DNA from: JAKAWQ01 sp963840545
GTDB taxonomy: Bacteria; Pseudomonadota; Alphaproteobacteria; Acetobacterales; Acetobacteraceae
Direction of reading: 5' to 3'
NCBI GenBank assembly: GCA_963840545.1
Contig: CAWIZE010000002.1
Coordinates: 682,001-746,000, forward strand
Length of the DNA: 64,000 nucleotides
Shown: positions 17,727 to 25,372 of the stretch, one piece after another
Layout of the letters: every line of letters starts with the position of its first letter
How positions within the stretch are numbered: position 1 is the first letter of the stretch
Position numbers and translations under genes: made by a program
The notes under the pieces: generated by a model
Databases searched by the model: none
Told to the model about the DNA's origin: nothing
The model's input: the letters and a program-made list of their open reading frames with translations, nothing else

Positions 17727-19296
17727 ATGACCGCGCCCGGCTCGTCCCCGGCGGCAGCTGCGGGCGCTGGCGGGGTGGTGCCGCATCGCGCCATCATCAC
17801 GCTCTGCTGCATGATCGGCACGCTGATGCAGGCGCTCGAACTCGACGATCGCCAACGTCGCGTTGCCGTACATGCAGGGCAGCCTCTCCGCGACCTACGA
17901 TCAGATCACCTGGGTGTTGACCTCCTACATCATCGCCGCGGCGATCATGACCGCGCCGGTGGGCTGGCTTGCGGCGCGGTTCGGGCGGCGGAATCTCTTC
18001 GTCGTCTCGCTCGCCGGCTTCACCGTGACCTCGATGCTCTGCGGCGCGGCGCAGTCGCTCGACGAGATCGTGCTTTTCCGGATCGCGCAGGGCTGCTTCG
18101 GCGCCGCACTGGTGCCGCTCTCGCAATCGATCATGCTCGACATCTACCCGGTGGAGCGGCGCGGCCAGGCGATGGCGATCTGGGGCATGGGGGTGATGGT
18201 CGGGCCGATCATGGGGCCGACACTCGGCGGGTACCTGACCGAGTTCTACAACTGGCGCTGGGTGTTCTACGTCAACGTCCCGTTCGGCATCGCCTCGATG
18301 CTGGGGCTGATGTTCTTCATGCGCCGGCTGCGCGGGAATATGAGCCTGCGCTTCGACTGGCTTGGCTTCGCGGTGCTGGCGCTCGGGATCGGGGCGCTGC
18401 AGATGATGCTCGACCGCGGCGAGCTCAAGGACTGGTTCAGCTCGCGCGAAATCATCGTCGAGGCACTGCTCGCCGGCACCGGCCTCTACCTCTTCATCGT
18501 CCATCTCTTCACCGCCGAGAAGCCGTTCATCCCGCCCGCGATCTTCCGCGACGTCAACTTCACCGCCTGCATGCTGGTGATGTTCTCGGCCGGGCTCGTC
18601 ATGGTGGCGAGCTCGGCGCTGCTCGCCCCCTATCTGCAGGACCTCGGCAACTACCCGGTGCAGACGGCCGGGCTCGTGCTCGCGCCACGCGGCGTCGGCA
18701 CGCTGCTGGCGATGATGGTCTCGGGGCGGCTCGCCGATCGGATGGATCCGCGCATCCTGATGCTGGTCGGGATCGTGCTGCTCGAATATTCGCTCTGGCT
18801 GATGCTTGGCTGGACGCCGGACGTCGCACCGCGCGCGGTCGCCTGGGTGATCGTGCTGCAGGGGGCGGGACTCGGCTTCGTGTTCACGCCGCTGCAGGTG
18901 ATGGCCTTCGCGACGCTCCCGCTCGCGTTCCGCACCGACGGCACGGCGCTGCTCAGCCTCTTCCGCAATTTCGGCAGCGCGATCGGCGTTTCCATCACCT
19001 CCGCACTGCTCGATCGTGTGACGCAGCAGGAGCACGCGGATCTCTCGGCGTTCATCACGCCGTTCCGGCGGCTCTTCGGCGACAACCCCGCGATGCACCG
19101 CTTCCTCGACCCGGGGACGCCGGCGGGGGCGGCGATGCTCAACCAGGTGATCGACCACCAGGCGCAGGTCATCGCCTATCTCGCCGACTTCAAGCTGATG
19201 ATCTTCACCTCGCTGCCGATTCTTTTCCTCATCCTGATCATGCGCCGGGCCTCGCATGCGGCGTTGCCGGCGGAGCACGCGGCGGTGATGGAGTAG
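17727..19296 (+). pseudogene. emrB: EmrB/DHA2-type MFS efflux transporter, frameshifted near its start
   Basis: Fourteen-helix drug:proton antiporter of the DHA2 family, partner of EmrA. The ATG at 17727 opens a frame reading ITLCCMIGTLMQALE; removing one A at about 17839-17840 gives QALDSTIANVALPYMQGSLSAT, the conserved DHA2 start, in the frame that then runs intact to 19296. The restored protein is about 520 residues with motif A (GWLAARFGRRNLF) and motif C region (GPTLGGYLTEFYNWRWVF). Translation could in principle restart at 17863, but that would lose helix 1. Either a base-call error or a recent null mutation. Confidence 0.85.
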
Positions 19297-19324
19297 CGCC
19301 GCCGGGGGGAGTGCAGCCGGGCTC

Positions 19325-19331
19325 CGTATCA
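19325..19331 (+). promoter_or_regulatory. CGTATCA element upstream of the sterol-desaturase-like gene
   Basis: CGTATCA occurs 45 bases before ATG 19376 and matches the downstream half of the two-block motif found before the genes at 22068 and 22465. The upstream TGTCGCA block is not present at the expected spacing, so this is at best a weak member of the same promoter class. Confidence 0.25.
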
Positions 19332-19375
19332 CGCAGGACCGCAACGCCCGCCATGGCGCGGTTCGGAGACCTGCG

Positions 19376-20275
19376 ATGCATGCCCACCACCTGCTCGGCC
19401 TGCGGCGATATCCCTTCGTTCTCGGCGCCATCGGGTTCGAGATCGGCTGGTACCTGCTCGTCCGCAAACGGGCTTATCCATGGCGAGAGATGTTCACCAG
19501 CCTCGGCATCTTTGTGCTGCGCATGCCGGCGCGGCTGATTGCTGCCGGGATCGTGGGGCCGGTCGCGTATTTCCTCTGGGCCCATCGCCTGGCGACCATT
19601 CCCCTGAACACCGCATGGGGCCTTGCCGCTCTCTTCCTCGGCGTGGAGTTCACCTACTACTGGATGCATCGCGCCGGCCACGAGATCCGCTGGATGTGGG
19701 CATCGCATGTCGTGCATCACACGCCCGAGCATATCCATTTCGCGAGCGCCTTTCGCCTCGGCGCCACCGAGCTTCTCTCTGGGAGCTGGCTTTTCCACAT
19801 GCCGCTGATCCTCATCGGATTCAACCCTCTGGCCGTCGGCGGCATGCTGGCCTTCAACCTCTTCTACCAGTTCTGGATCCACACCGATCTCGTGGGAAAG
19901 CTCGGCCCGCTCGAGTGGGTCCTCAACACGCCTTCGCATCATCGTGTGCATCATGCCTCGAACAGCGAGTATCTCGACCGGAACTACGGCGGCGTCCTGA
20001 TCATCTGGGACCGGCTCTTCGGCACCTTCGCCCAGGAGCAGCCGTGGACCGAGATCGTCTACGGCCTCGTCCATCCCATCGGCAGCCGCAACCCGATCAC
20101 GATCGCCTTCCACGAATGGGGCGCCATGGCGCGCGGCGTCGGCCGCGCGCGGTCCTGGCGGGAGCGGTTTGCACAGGTTTTCGGGCGGCCGGGACCCGGC
20201 CCGGGAGCCGGCCCGGTGATCGCGCCCTCTGGGCGCCCGGCGCCCTCCCGGACCACGGTGGTCGCGGCCGACTGA
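19376..20275 (+). CDS. Sterol desaturase/fatty-acid hydroxylase family membrane enzyme
   Basis: 299-residue integral membrane di-iron oxygenase. The histidine clusters are HRAGHE, HVVHHTPEH and HHRVHH, the signature of the fatty-acid hydroxylase superfamily, between about four hydrophobic helices. Members hydroxylate or desaturate membrane lipids, hopanoids or carotenoids; the substrate is not predictable here. The C-terminus ends in a Pro/Gly-rich tail. ATG 19376 follows GGAGA. It lies just upstream of an ECF sigma factor gene and may belong to that stress module. Confidence 0.88.
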   Translation: MHAHHLLGLRRYPFVLGAIGFEIGWYLLVRKRAYPWREMFTSLGIFVLRMPARLIAAGIVGPVAYFLWAHRLATIPLNTAWGLAALFLGVEFTYYWMHRAGHEIRWMWASHVVHHTPEHIHFASAFRLGATELLSGSWLFHMPLILIGFNPLAVGGMLAFNLFYQFWIHTDLVGKLGPLEWVLNTPSHHRVHHASNSEYLDRNYGGVLIIWDRLFGTFAQEQPWTEIVYGLVHPIGSRNPITIAFHEWGAMARGVGRARSWRERFAQVFGRPGPGPGAGPVIAPSGRPAPSRTTVVAAD

Positions 20276-20346
20276 GGGGGGATCGGCCCCGGCGCATCGT
20301 ATGATGACCGGCGCGCGGGGTTCGCGCGCCCATTGGGGCAAGGCGC

Positions 20347-21030
20347 ATGGGTTCGGTGTATGCGGAAGGGATGCGGCTCCCGGGCCTGTGGCTGGCGCTT
20401 GCTTCCCCTGCGTCAGGCCGCGGCGGGCGCGCCCAGCGCCAGCCGGCCATGACCCGCCGGCGCGCCTATGCGGACGCGGCCGACGGGGAGCTCCTTTCGT
20501 GGTCGGCGAGCGGCGACCGGCGCGCCTTCGACGAGATCGTGACCCGCCACGGGCCCTTCGCCTTGCGGGTTGCGTTGCGGATCGTTCCCGATGCGCGGCT
20601 CGCGGAGGATCTGGTGCAGGAGGCGATGGTGCGCGCCTGGTCCCGGGCGAGGCATTTCGACGAGCGCCGCGGCCGCTTCACGACCTGGCTCTACCGGATC
20701 GTGGTCAATCTCTGCATCGACCACCGAAGGCGCGTGCAGCCTGAGCCGATGCCTGACGATTTCGATCCAGTCGATCCGGCCGCGGGGGCATACGAGATGA
20801 TAGAGGCGAACGAACGTCAGGCATCCCTCGCAGGGGCGCTTCGGGAGCTGCCGGCCCGGCAGCGGGCGGCGGTGACGCTGGTTTATGACGAGGGCATGTC
20901 GGGCGCCGAGGCGGCGCGGGTTCTTGGTCTGTCGGCCAAGGCGGTGGAACGGCTACTCGCCCGCGCGCGGGCCTATCTACGGGCGCGTCTGGAGCCCGAA
21001 GGCTGGTTGAAGGAGTCCGGGGGATGTTGA
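20347..21030 (+). CDS. ECF-type RNA polymerase sigma factor
   Basis: 227-residue sigma-70 family factor with region 2 (DGELLSWSASGDRRAFDEIV and AEDLVQEAMVRAWSRARHF, FTTWLYRIVVNLCIDHRRR) and region 4 (LPARQRAAVTLVYDEGMSGAEAARVLGLSAKAVERLLARAR), and no regions 1 or 3. ATG 20347 has GGGGCAAGG upstream; an internal ATG at 20449 would remove 34 residues of low-complexity leader and may be the true start. The next gene overlaps by 7 bases and encodes a single-pass protein that probably acts as its anti-sigma factor. A metal-sensor-like protein follows. Confidence 0.92.
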   Translation: MGSVYAEGMRLPGLWLALASPASGRGGRAQRQPAMTRRRAYADAADGELLSWSASGDRRAFDEIVTRHGPFALRVALRIVPDARLAEDLVQEAMVRAWSRARHFDERRGRFTTWLYRIVVNLCIDHRRRVQPEPMPDDFDPVDPAAGAYEMIEANERQASLAGALRELPARQRAAVTLVYDEGMSGAEAARVLGLSAKAVERLLARARAYLRARLEPEGWLKESGGC

Positions 21031-21497
21031 CAAGGATGCTCTCCCTGGGGCGGTTCAGGGCGTTGGCCGAGAGCTACGGCGCGGAGCTGCTGCGCTGGCC
21101 GGAGGCGGCGCGCGGCGAGGCCGAGGCGCTGCTCCGGATGTCCGCCGCGGCGCGCGCGCTTCTTGACGAAGCGCGGGGACTGGATGAGGCGATCGCCGCG
21201 GCGGGCAGACGGGAGGATGCCGCGCTCTGGCGGCCCGGCGAGCAGGATGCGGCGCTTGCCCGGTTGCACTCCGGTGTCGAGGCGCGGATCGGGGCGTCCA
21301 CCGCGCGGCGGCCGAGGGGCTGCCTCGCCGGATGGGCGCCTTCCTCCGTTGGTCTCCGCTGGGTCGGCATGGCGGCCGGCGGCGGGTTGGTCGTTGCGGC
21401 CGGGCTCCTGATCGGCGCGATGACTGCTGCGGTGCCGACGCCGGACAATGTGCTGGCGATTCTCCAGCCGGCGCCGATCCACATGCTGGCGGATTAG
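21024..21497 (+). CDS. Putative anti-sigma factor, single-pass membrane protein
   Basis: 157-residue protein with a cytoplasmic helical N-terminus (RALAESYGAELLRWPEAARGEAEALL), a central Arg/Ala-rich linker and one membrane helix near residues 117-138 (WVGMAAGGGLVVAAGLLIGAM). AAGGAG lies 8 bases before ATG 21024 and the start overlaps the sigma gene, so the two products are made together. Anti-sigma identity is inferred from position and topology; the zinc-binding HxxxCxxC motif of classic ZAS anti-sigmas is absent. Confidence 0.6.
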   Translation: MLTRMLSLGRFRALAESYGAELLRWPEAARGEAEALLRMSAAARALLDEARGLDEAIAAAGRREDAALWRPGEQDAALARLHSGVEARIGASTARRPRGCLAGWAPSSVGLRWVGMAAGGGLVVAAGLLIGAMTAAVPTPDNVLAILQPAPIHMLAD

Positions 21498-21507
21498 AGC
21501 ATCCAGG

Positions 21508-21981
21508 ATGGCCGCGAAGCGCCCCGCACGGTGGAACTGGAGCCGGATCGTGCTGACCGCCTCGCTCCTGCTGAACCTTTTCCTGGTCGCGCTGATCGGC
21601 GGCCATCTGTTGCGCAGTGGCGGCGGCGAAGCGGGTTCGGGATCGCCGCTCGCGCGCGCCTTGGCCCGTGCCGAGGCCACCCTGCCGCCGCGGGATGCAG
21701 CCGCGTTCGGTGCCGTCATACGACGCGATGCGCCGCATTACGAAGCGGCAGCGCGGCAGCTCGGCGAGGCGCGCCGGGAGCTCGGGCTTCAGATCAGCGC
21801 GGAGCCGTTCAATCAGGATGGCGTCCGGCAGGCGCTGGCAACGTGGCGATCGGCGTGGAACCGCTTCTTCGACGATTTCAGCGGCACGCTGGTCGAGGCG
21901 CTGGCGCAGGTTTCCCCGCAAGGCAGGCGCAAGCTCGTCGCCGAGCGGCAGGCGGCACGGGGCGGACTTCCGCCGCCCTGA
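21508..21981 (+). CDS. Periplasmic heavy-metal-sensor-like protein (CnrX/Spy-related)
   Basis: 157-residue protein with one N-terminal membrane helix (IVLTASLLLNLFLVALIGGHLL) and a helical periplasmic domain (RDAAAFGAVIRRDAPHYEAAARQLGEARREL) followed by FDDFSGTLVEALAQVSPQGRRKLV. This is the layout of the periplasmic heavy-metal sensor (Metal_resist) family, in which CnrX-type proteins bind metal and release the sigma factor through the anti-sigma. Metal-binding His/Met residues are few here (one HY), so it may sense something else. It follows the anti-sigma-like gene by 10 bases. Confidence 0.65.
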   Translation: MAAKRPARWNWSRIVLTASLLLNLFLVALIGGHLLRSGGGEAGSGSPLARALARAEATLPPRDAAAFGAVIRRDAPHYEAAARQLGEARRELGLQISAEPFNQDGVRQALATWRSAWNRFFDDFSGTLVEALAQVSPQGRRKLVAERQAARGGLPPP

Positions 21982-22006
21982 TCCGTCTCTCTCCGGTGCG
22001 ATCGCG

Positions 22007-22037
22007 GATGTCGCAGAGCGGCGGCCGGTCCGTATCA
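22007..22037 (+). promoter_or_regulatory. Candidate ECF-dependent promoter for the EF-hand gene
   Basis: GATGTCGCA (22007-22015), a 15-base spacer and CGTATCA (22031-22037) lie 30 bases before ATG 22068. The same two blocks with the same spacing occur at 22391-22421. TGTC-type -35 elements are known for some ECF groups such as ECF41. Recognition by the sigma factor at 20347 is inference. Confidence 0.55.
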
Positions 22038-22067
22038 CCCGCGGATGCCACGAAGACGGAGAAAATC

Positions 22068-22385
22068 ATGGCCGGCCGCGCGATTTATGGATCCCTCGGA
22101 CTCGCAAGCCTTGCCCTGGTGATGACGGTGGCGGGTGCGCCTCAGGCACAAGCGCGGAATTTGGGAAGCTTCGACGCGGCGGATGCGAACCATGACGGCC
22201 GGGTGACGCTTCAGGAGTTCGAAGCCTACGAGACGGGACGGCTGATGGCGGCGAATGGCCCACTGGCCCAGCGGTTCAAGGCATTGAGCCCGGAGCAGCA
22301 GAGCGCCCGCATCGAGCAGCGCTTCCAGACATTGGACAGCGGCGACAAGGGCTACCTCGACCAGGCCGACTGGAACGGCTTGTGA
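22068..22385 (+). CDS. Exported EF-hand protein
   Basis: 105-residue protein with a signal peptide (SLGLASLALVMTVAGAPQAQA) and one canonical calcium-binding EF-hand loop DANHDGRVTLQE around residues 39-50. A second, degenerate loop (DSGDKGYLDQAD) lies near the C-terminus. GGAG precedes ATG 22068. It probably binds calcium in the periplasm; the partner is unknown. Its putative promoter is shared with the next gene, tying it to the sigma-factor module. Confidence 0.8.
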   Translation: MAGRAIYGSLGLASLALVMTVAGAPQAQARNLGSFDAADANHDGRVTLQEFEAYETGRLMAANGPLAQRFKALSPEQQSARIEQRFQTLDSGDKGYLDQADWNGL

Positions 22386-22390
22386 CGAGA

Positions 22391-22421
22391 GATGTCGCAC
22401 GGCCGGGGGCCGTTCGTATCA
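22391..22421 (+). promoter_or_regulatory. Candidate ECF-dependent promoter, second copy
   Basis: GATGTCGCA (22391-22399), 15 bases, CGTATCA (22415-22421), 43 bases before ATG 22465. Both blocks and the spacer length are identical to the copy at 22007-22037 while the spacer sequence differs, which argues for selection rather than duplication. Confidence 0.55.
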
Positions 22422-22464
22422 GGGACGCGCGGAATGGACCGCGCGGACGGAAGGAGATTCTTTG

Positions 22465-22809
22465 ATGATCCGGAGGATCGCGCTGACCTCTCTCCTGATC
22501 GCGGGAACGACGATGGCCGCGGTCGCTCCGGCTTATGCCGGCGCGTGGACCTACACGGGGCCTCACGGCGCCGTGGTCAATCATTGGGGACCGGGTCCGG
22601 GGAATTTGGGCCCGGGCCCGCGTTATTGGGGACCGGCTCCGTGCTGCTACGGCGGCGCGGTTGCGGTGGGCGCGATCGCCGGGCTTGCCGTGGGTACGGC
22701 GGTTGGGCTCGCCGCCGCCACCCGGCCTGTCTATGTGGCGCCGCCACCCGTGGTGTACGCACCGCCGCCCGTCGTTTACGCGCCCGGGCCCTATTACTAC
22801 GCACCGTGA
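22465..22809 (+). CDS. Small exported Gly/Pro/Tyr-rich protein with glycine-zipper-like segment
   Basis: 114-residue protein with a signal peptide (IALTSLLIAGTTMAAVAPAYA), a Gly-rich stretch with two adjacent cysteines (PAPCCYGG), a hydrophobic Gly/Ala segment (AVGAIAGLAVGTAVGLAAA) and a tail of PPVVYAP repeats. AAGGAG precedes ATG 22465. It resembles the protein at 24436 in overall design. Probably an envelope protein; no specific function known. Confidence 0.7.
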   Translation: MIRRIALTSLLIAGTTMAAVAPAYAGAWTYTGPHGAVVNHWGPGPGNLGPGPRYWGPAPCCYGGAVAVGAIAGLAVGTAVGLAAATRPVYVAPPPVVYAPPPVVYAPGPYYYAP

Positions 22810-22924
22810 GGCAAATATTCCGGGTCTGCGGCCAGCTCTCTCCCGGATGACCGCGGCCGCGCGCGCCAAGGCGCTCCATCCGGCCGGCGGCGCCGGCGTG
22901 CCGGACGAACAAGGGGAAGAAGAT

Positions 22925-23566
22925 TTGCGCACTCGCTTCCTGATGCAGGTTGCCGGCGCCGCCGTGATCCTGGCGGCGCTCGGAGGATGCGCCGGGGCGC
23001 GGGTCACCCACGTCACCTCGGCCGGCACGGCGGGTCCGCCGCCGGTCGAGATCCTGGTGGATGTAGGCGCGGCGCCGGGAACTCAAGAGGCGCGGGCGAA
23101 ACTCGTTCGTGCGGTAGCAGCCAAGCTCCAGTCGGCGCTGATCCAGAGGCTCACGGCGGCAAGGGTTCCCGCCGAACCGTTCTTACCCGGAACAACGCAT
23201 CCCGGCGCCACCGTGCTGCGGGTTTCGGTTGTCGAAGCCGAGCCGGGCAGCTACCTGGAACGGCTCGTCATCGGCTTCGGCCTGGGACGTGCCGAATTGC
23301 AGGCGAAGGTCGATCTCGAGAGCGCGGACAGTGCCGGGGCACGCGCGATGACCTCGTTCGACACGTCCAGCGCGACCGGTCGTTTCATGCCGGGTCTCAT
23401 TTTCCCCGCCGGCGTCGCGCTGGCGACGAGGGATGTCATCCCTCTCGCGGTCGGCGGAGGCATCAAGGTGACCACCAGCCTTCGCGGTGGCCTCGATAGC
23501 TCCGTTCAATGGATGGCCGCGGCCGTCGTCGAGCAGCTCAAGGAATATTACGTGTCCACCGGATAG
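22925..23566 (+). CDS. DUF4410-like lipoprotein
   Basis: 213-residue putative lipoprotein. TTG 22925 is preceded by AAGGGGAAG and gives a compact signal peptide with lipobox AALGGC, the lipidated cysteine being residue 22. The body (VEILVDVGAAPGTQE, LRVSVVEAEPGSYLERLVIGFGLGRAELQAKVDL) and the C-terminal GGIKVTTSLRGGLDSSVQWMAAAVVEQLKEYY fit the DUF4410 family of envelope lipoproteins. An upstream ATG-initiated frame exists but would bury the signal peptide. It follows the Pro-rich protein by about 115 bases and may belong to the same stress module. Confidence 0.7.
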   Translation: MRTRFLMQVAGAAVILAALGGCAGARVTHVTSAGTAGPPPVEILVDVGAAPGTQEARAKLVRAVAAKLQSALIQRLTAARVPAEPFLPGTTHPGATVLRVSVVEAEPGSYLERLVIGFGLGRAELQAKVDLESADSAGARAMTSFDTSSATGRFMPGLIFPAGVALATRDVIPLAVGGGIKVTTSLRGGLDSSVQWMAAAVVEQLKEYYVSTG

Positions 23567-23741
23567 CATTGGCCGGCCGACGACCGCACCTAGTGTCAGT
23601 TTTCATAGGAATCGGACACGTCGGTGTTTGTCCAAGTGCCCGATTCACGCGGCGTTTCGTGATCGCTACGCCAGTGACGAAACTCTGCAATCGGCTACTA
23701 GACCGTGATGACTATTGGCCATCACGCTCTACGCTGTGACG

Positions 23742-23801
23742 GGCGATCAATTTCATGGCTTTGGCGGATCGCTCCGGCTCGAAGCCGGAATCCATATTGA
23801 T
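23742..23801 (-). repeat. Dispersed ~60-base repeat, copy B
   Basis: Read on the minus strand this segment begins ATCAATATGG and ends AAGCCATGAAATTGATCGCC, the last 20 bases being identical to copy A at 14558-14577. It lies in non-coding sequence here, unlike copy A. Confidence 0.7.
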
Positions 23802-23899
23802 CTCGTGTCGTGTGCCAGAACCCGTGGCGAGGGACCGCGCCGGATAGCACCGATCGCATCGTCCCACGGGGCGGAAGACAACGGCATCCAGCTTCTCCC

Positions 23900-24091
23900 T
23901 TACGGCGGCGGCAGGCCGCCGATATAGAGAACGCCGTGCGACCAAAGCTGCGCGAGCAGCGACACGAGTTGCCGGTTCGGGAAACGCCGCGCGAACGGCG
24001 TGGCCCAGGCGATCGCGCCGGCATCCGGCTTGATCGGTTCCCGTAGCGCGCCCGCCTCTACGGCGAACCGGTCGGGCGCGACGATAGGCAT
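23900..24091 (-). CDS. Doubtful small protein or gene remnant
   Basis: A 63-residue frame starting MPIVAPDRFAVEAG and ending LLAQLWSHGVLYIGGLPPP. It looks protein-like in composition, and adjacent minus-strand frames just upstream (around ITASDYCSARAHAVIDPERR) could be the decayed front of the same gene. A GGCGGG precedes the ATG at short distance. No family recognised. Confidence 0.25.
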   Translation of the reverse strand: MPIVAPDRFAVEAGALREPIKPDAGAIAWATPFARRFPNRQLVSLLAQLWSHGVLYIGGLPPP

Positions 24092-24435
24092 CCCGCCGCT
24101 CGGGATCGATCACCGCGTGCGCGCGGGCGCTGCAATAGTCCGATGCCGTGATGCCGGCGGAGAGGCCGGGCGGAGGGGGACAGGCCATGCGTGCCGCGCG
24201 CGGCGCCGCCGGAGAGCGGAATGGCGAGTCCCATCACTCCGGAAAACCGGACGGAGCGGGCGCGTAATTCGGCATCCACGGGAGGATGCGTATCATTTGT
24301 CATGGTCTGACGCCTGATGCCGGATCACGCGGCCGCGGAGATGGTGGGATTTGGTCGCAGAGAAACCATCATTGGTGACCACATGCCGTCTACGGATCGT
24401 CCCTTGCCAGGGAGAAACCCCCAAGGAGAAATACC

Positions 24436-24816
24436 ATGAGACAAGTGAGACTGCCCCGCGCGGCCGCGGCGATTGGGCTCGCGCTCGCGCTGGCCGTGCC
24501 GACCGCGCTTCCCGCGGCCGCGCAGCCCTACCGCCCGCCCCCGCCCGGCTACCATGGCGGGCCGCCGCCCGGCTACCACGGCGGGCCCCCGCCCGGCTAC
24601 CACGGCGGGCCGCCGCCGCCGAACTGGCATGGTGGGGGCTATTACAACAACAACGCCGGCGCCGCGGTGGCCGGCGCGCTGCTCGGGCTTGGGATCGGCG
24701 CCGTGATCGGCGGGGCGATCGCGAGCTCCGCGGCACCGCCGCCGCCGGTCTATTACGCGCCCCCGCCGCCCGCCTATTACGCCCCACCGCCGCCCGCCTA
24801 TTATTACGGCTATTGA
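24436..24816 (+). CDS. Exported Gly/Pro/Tyr/His repeat protein
   Basis: 126-residue protein: signal peptide (AIGLALALAVPTALPAAAQ), three GYHGGPPP repeats encoded by near-identical 24-base DNA units, a WHGGGYYNNN linker, a glycine-zipper-like hydrophobic segment (AAVAGALLGLGIGAVIGGAIA) and a tail of PPPAYYAP repeats. AAGGAG lies 9 bases before ATG 24436. The His- and Tyr-rich repeats could bind metal, by inference. It shares its design with the 22465 protein and precedes a Spy/CpxP-like gene by 14 bases. Confidence 0.75.
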   Translation: MRQVRLPRAAAAIGLALALAVPTALPAAAQPYRPPPPGYHGGPPPGYHGGPPPGYHGGPPPPNWHGGGYYNNNAGAAVAGALLGLGIGAVIGGAIASSAAPPPPVYYAPPPPAYYAPPPPAYYYGY

Positions 24817-24830
24817 GGAAAGCGACCGCC

Positions 24831-25301
24831 ATGAACGGAAAATCCCTCTTTGTCGCGCTCGCGCTGCTGGCGCCGCTGGCGCTCCCGGCGGGCGCCCTCG
24901 CCCAGACCCCGGCGCCGTCGGCCAGCGCTCCGGCGGCCGGCGGGCCGCAGAATGGTCCCGAAACCGTGCAGCAGCACATCGAGCAGCTGCACGCGATGCT
25001 GGAGATCACCCCCGCCCAGGCGCCGCAGTGGAATCGCTTCGCGCAGGCGATGACGGCGAACGCGGACAGCATGCACCAGGCCTTCGAGCAGCGCGGCGCT
25101 CAGCTCGGGACGATGAACGCGGCGCAGGACATGGCGTCCTACGCCCAGCTTTCGGCGCTGCACGCAAAGAACATGCAGACGATCGCGGACGCTTTTCAGG
25201 CCCTCTACGCGGTCATGCCGCCGGCGCAGCAGCAGAACGCCGACGCGGTGTTCCGCGCCGGCGGCGCCCCCATGGGGCACCACGCAGCCGCCACGCACTG
25301 A
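24831..25301 (+). CDS. Spy/CpxP-like periplasmic protein (LTXXQ family)
   Basis: 156-residue exported helical protein: signal peptide ending ALAQTPAP, then VQQHIEQLHAMLEITPAQAPQWNRFAQAM, which contains the LTxxQ-like ITPAQ motif, and helices rich in Met, Gln and Ala. Spy/CpxP proteins are periplasmic chaperones or stress sensors. GAGGAAAG precedes ATG 24831. The C-terminus is His-rich (GHHAAATH). Its place at the end of the exported-protein run supports an envelope-stress role. Confidence 0.75.
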   Translation: MNGKSLFVALALLAPLALPAGALAQTPAPSASAPAAGGPQNGPETVQQHIEQLHAMLEITPAQAPQWNRFAQAMTANADSMHQAFEQRGAQLGTMNAAQDMASYAQLSALHAKNMQTIADAFQALYAVMPPAQQQNADAVFRAGGAPMGHHAAATH

Positions 25302-25334
25302 GAGGTTGGTGAGCCGGGGGTGGCGCCCTGGAGA

Positions 25335-25361
25335 GTGGCAAGTTTCCCTGAAACTTGGCAC
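25335..25361. terminator. 12-base-arm inverted repeat between spy-like and glycosyltransferase genes
   Basis: GTGGCAAGTTTC (25335-25346), loop CCT, GAAACTTGGCAC (25350-25361): 11 of 12 positions pair. It lies 34 bases after the spy-like stop and 12 bases before ATG 25373. It could end the first transcript or act as an operator or RNA hairpin near the glycosyltransferase ribosome binding site. There is no T-run. Confidence 0.4.
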
Positions 25362-25372
25362 TTACAGGGAGA

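Larger units (their letters stand above)
23567..24435. other. Gene-poor spacer with repeat copy and possible small gene
   Basis: Nearly 870 bases between the lipoprotein gene and the proline-rich exported protein. It contains repeat copy B, a short minus-strand frame (23900-24091) and scattered non-coding sequence. A CGTATCA at 24289-24295 has no matching upstream block. No transposase or RNA gene is recognisable. Confidence 0.45.
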
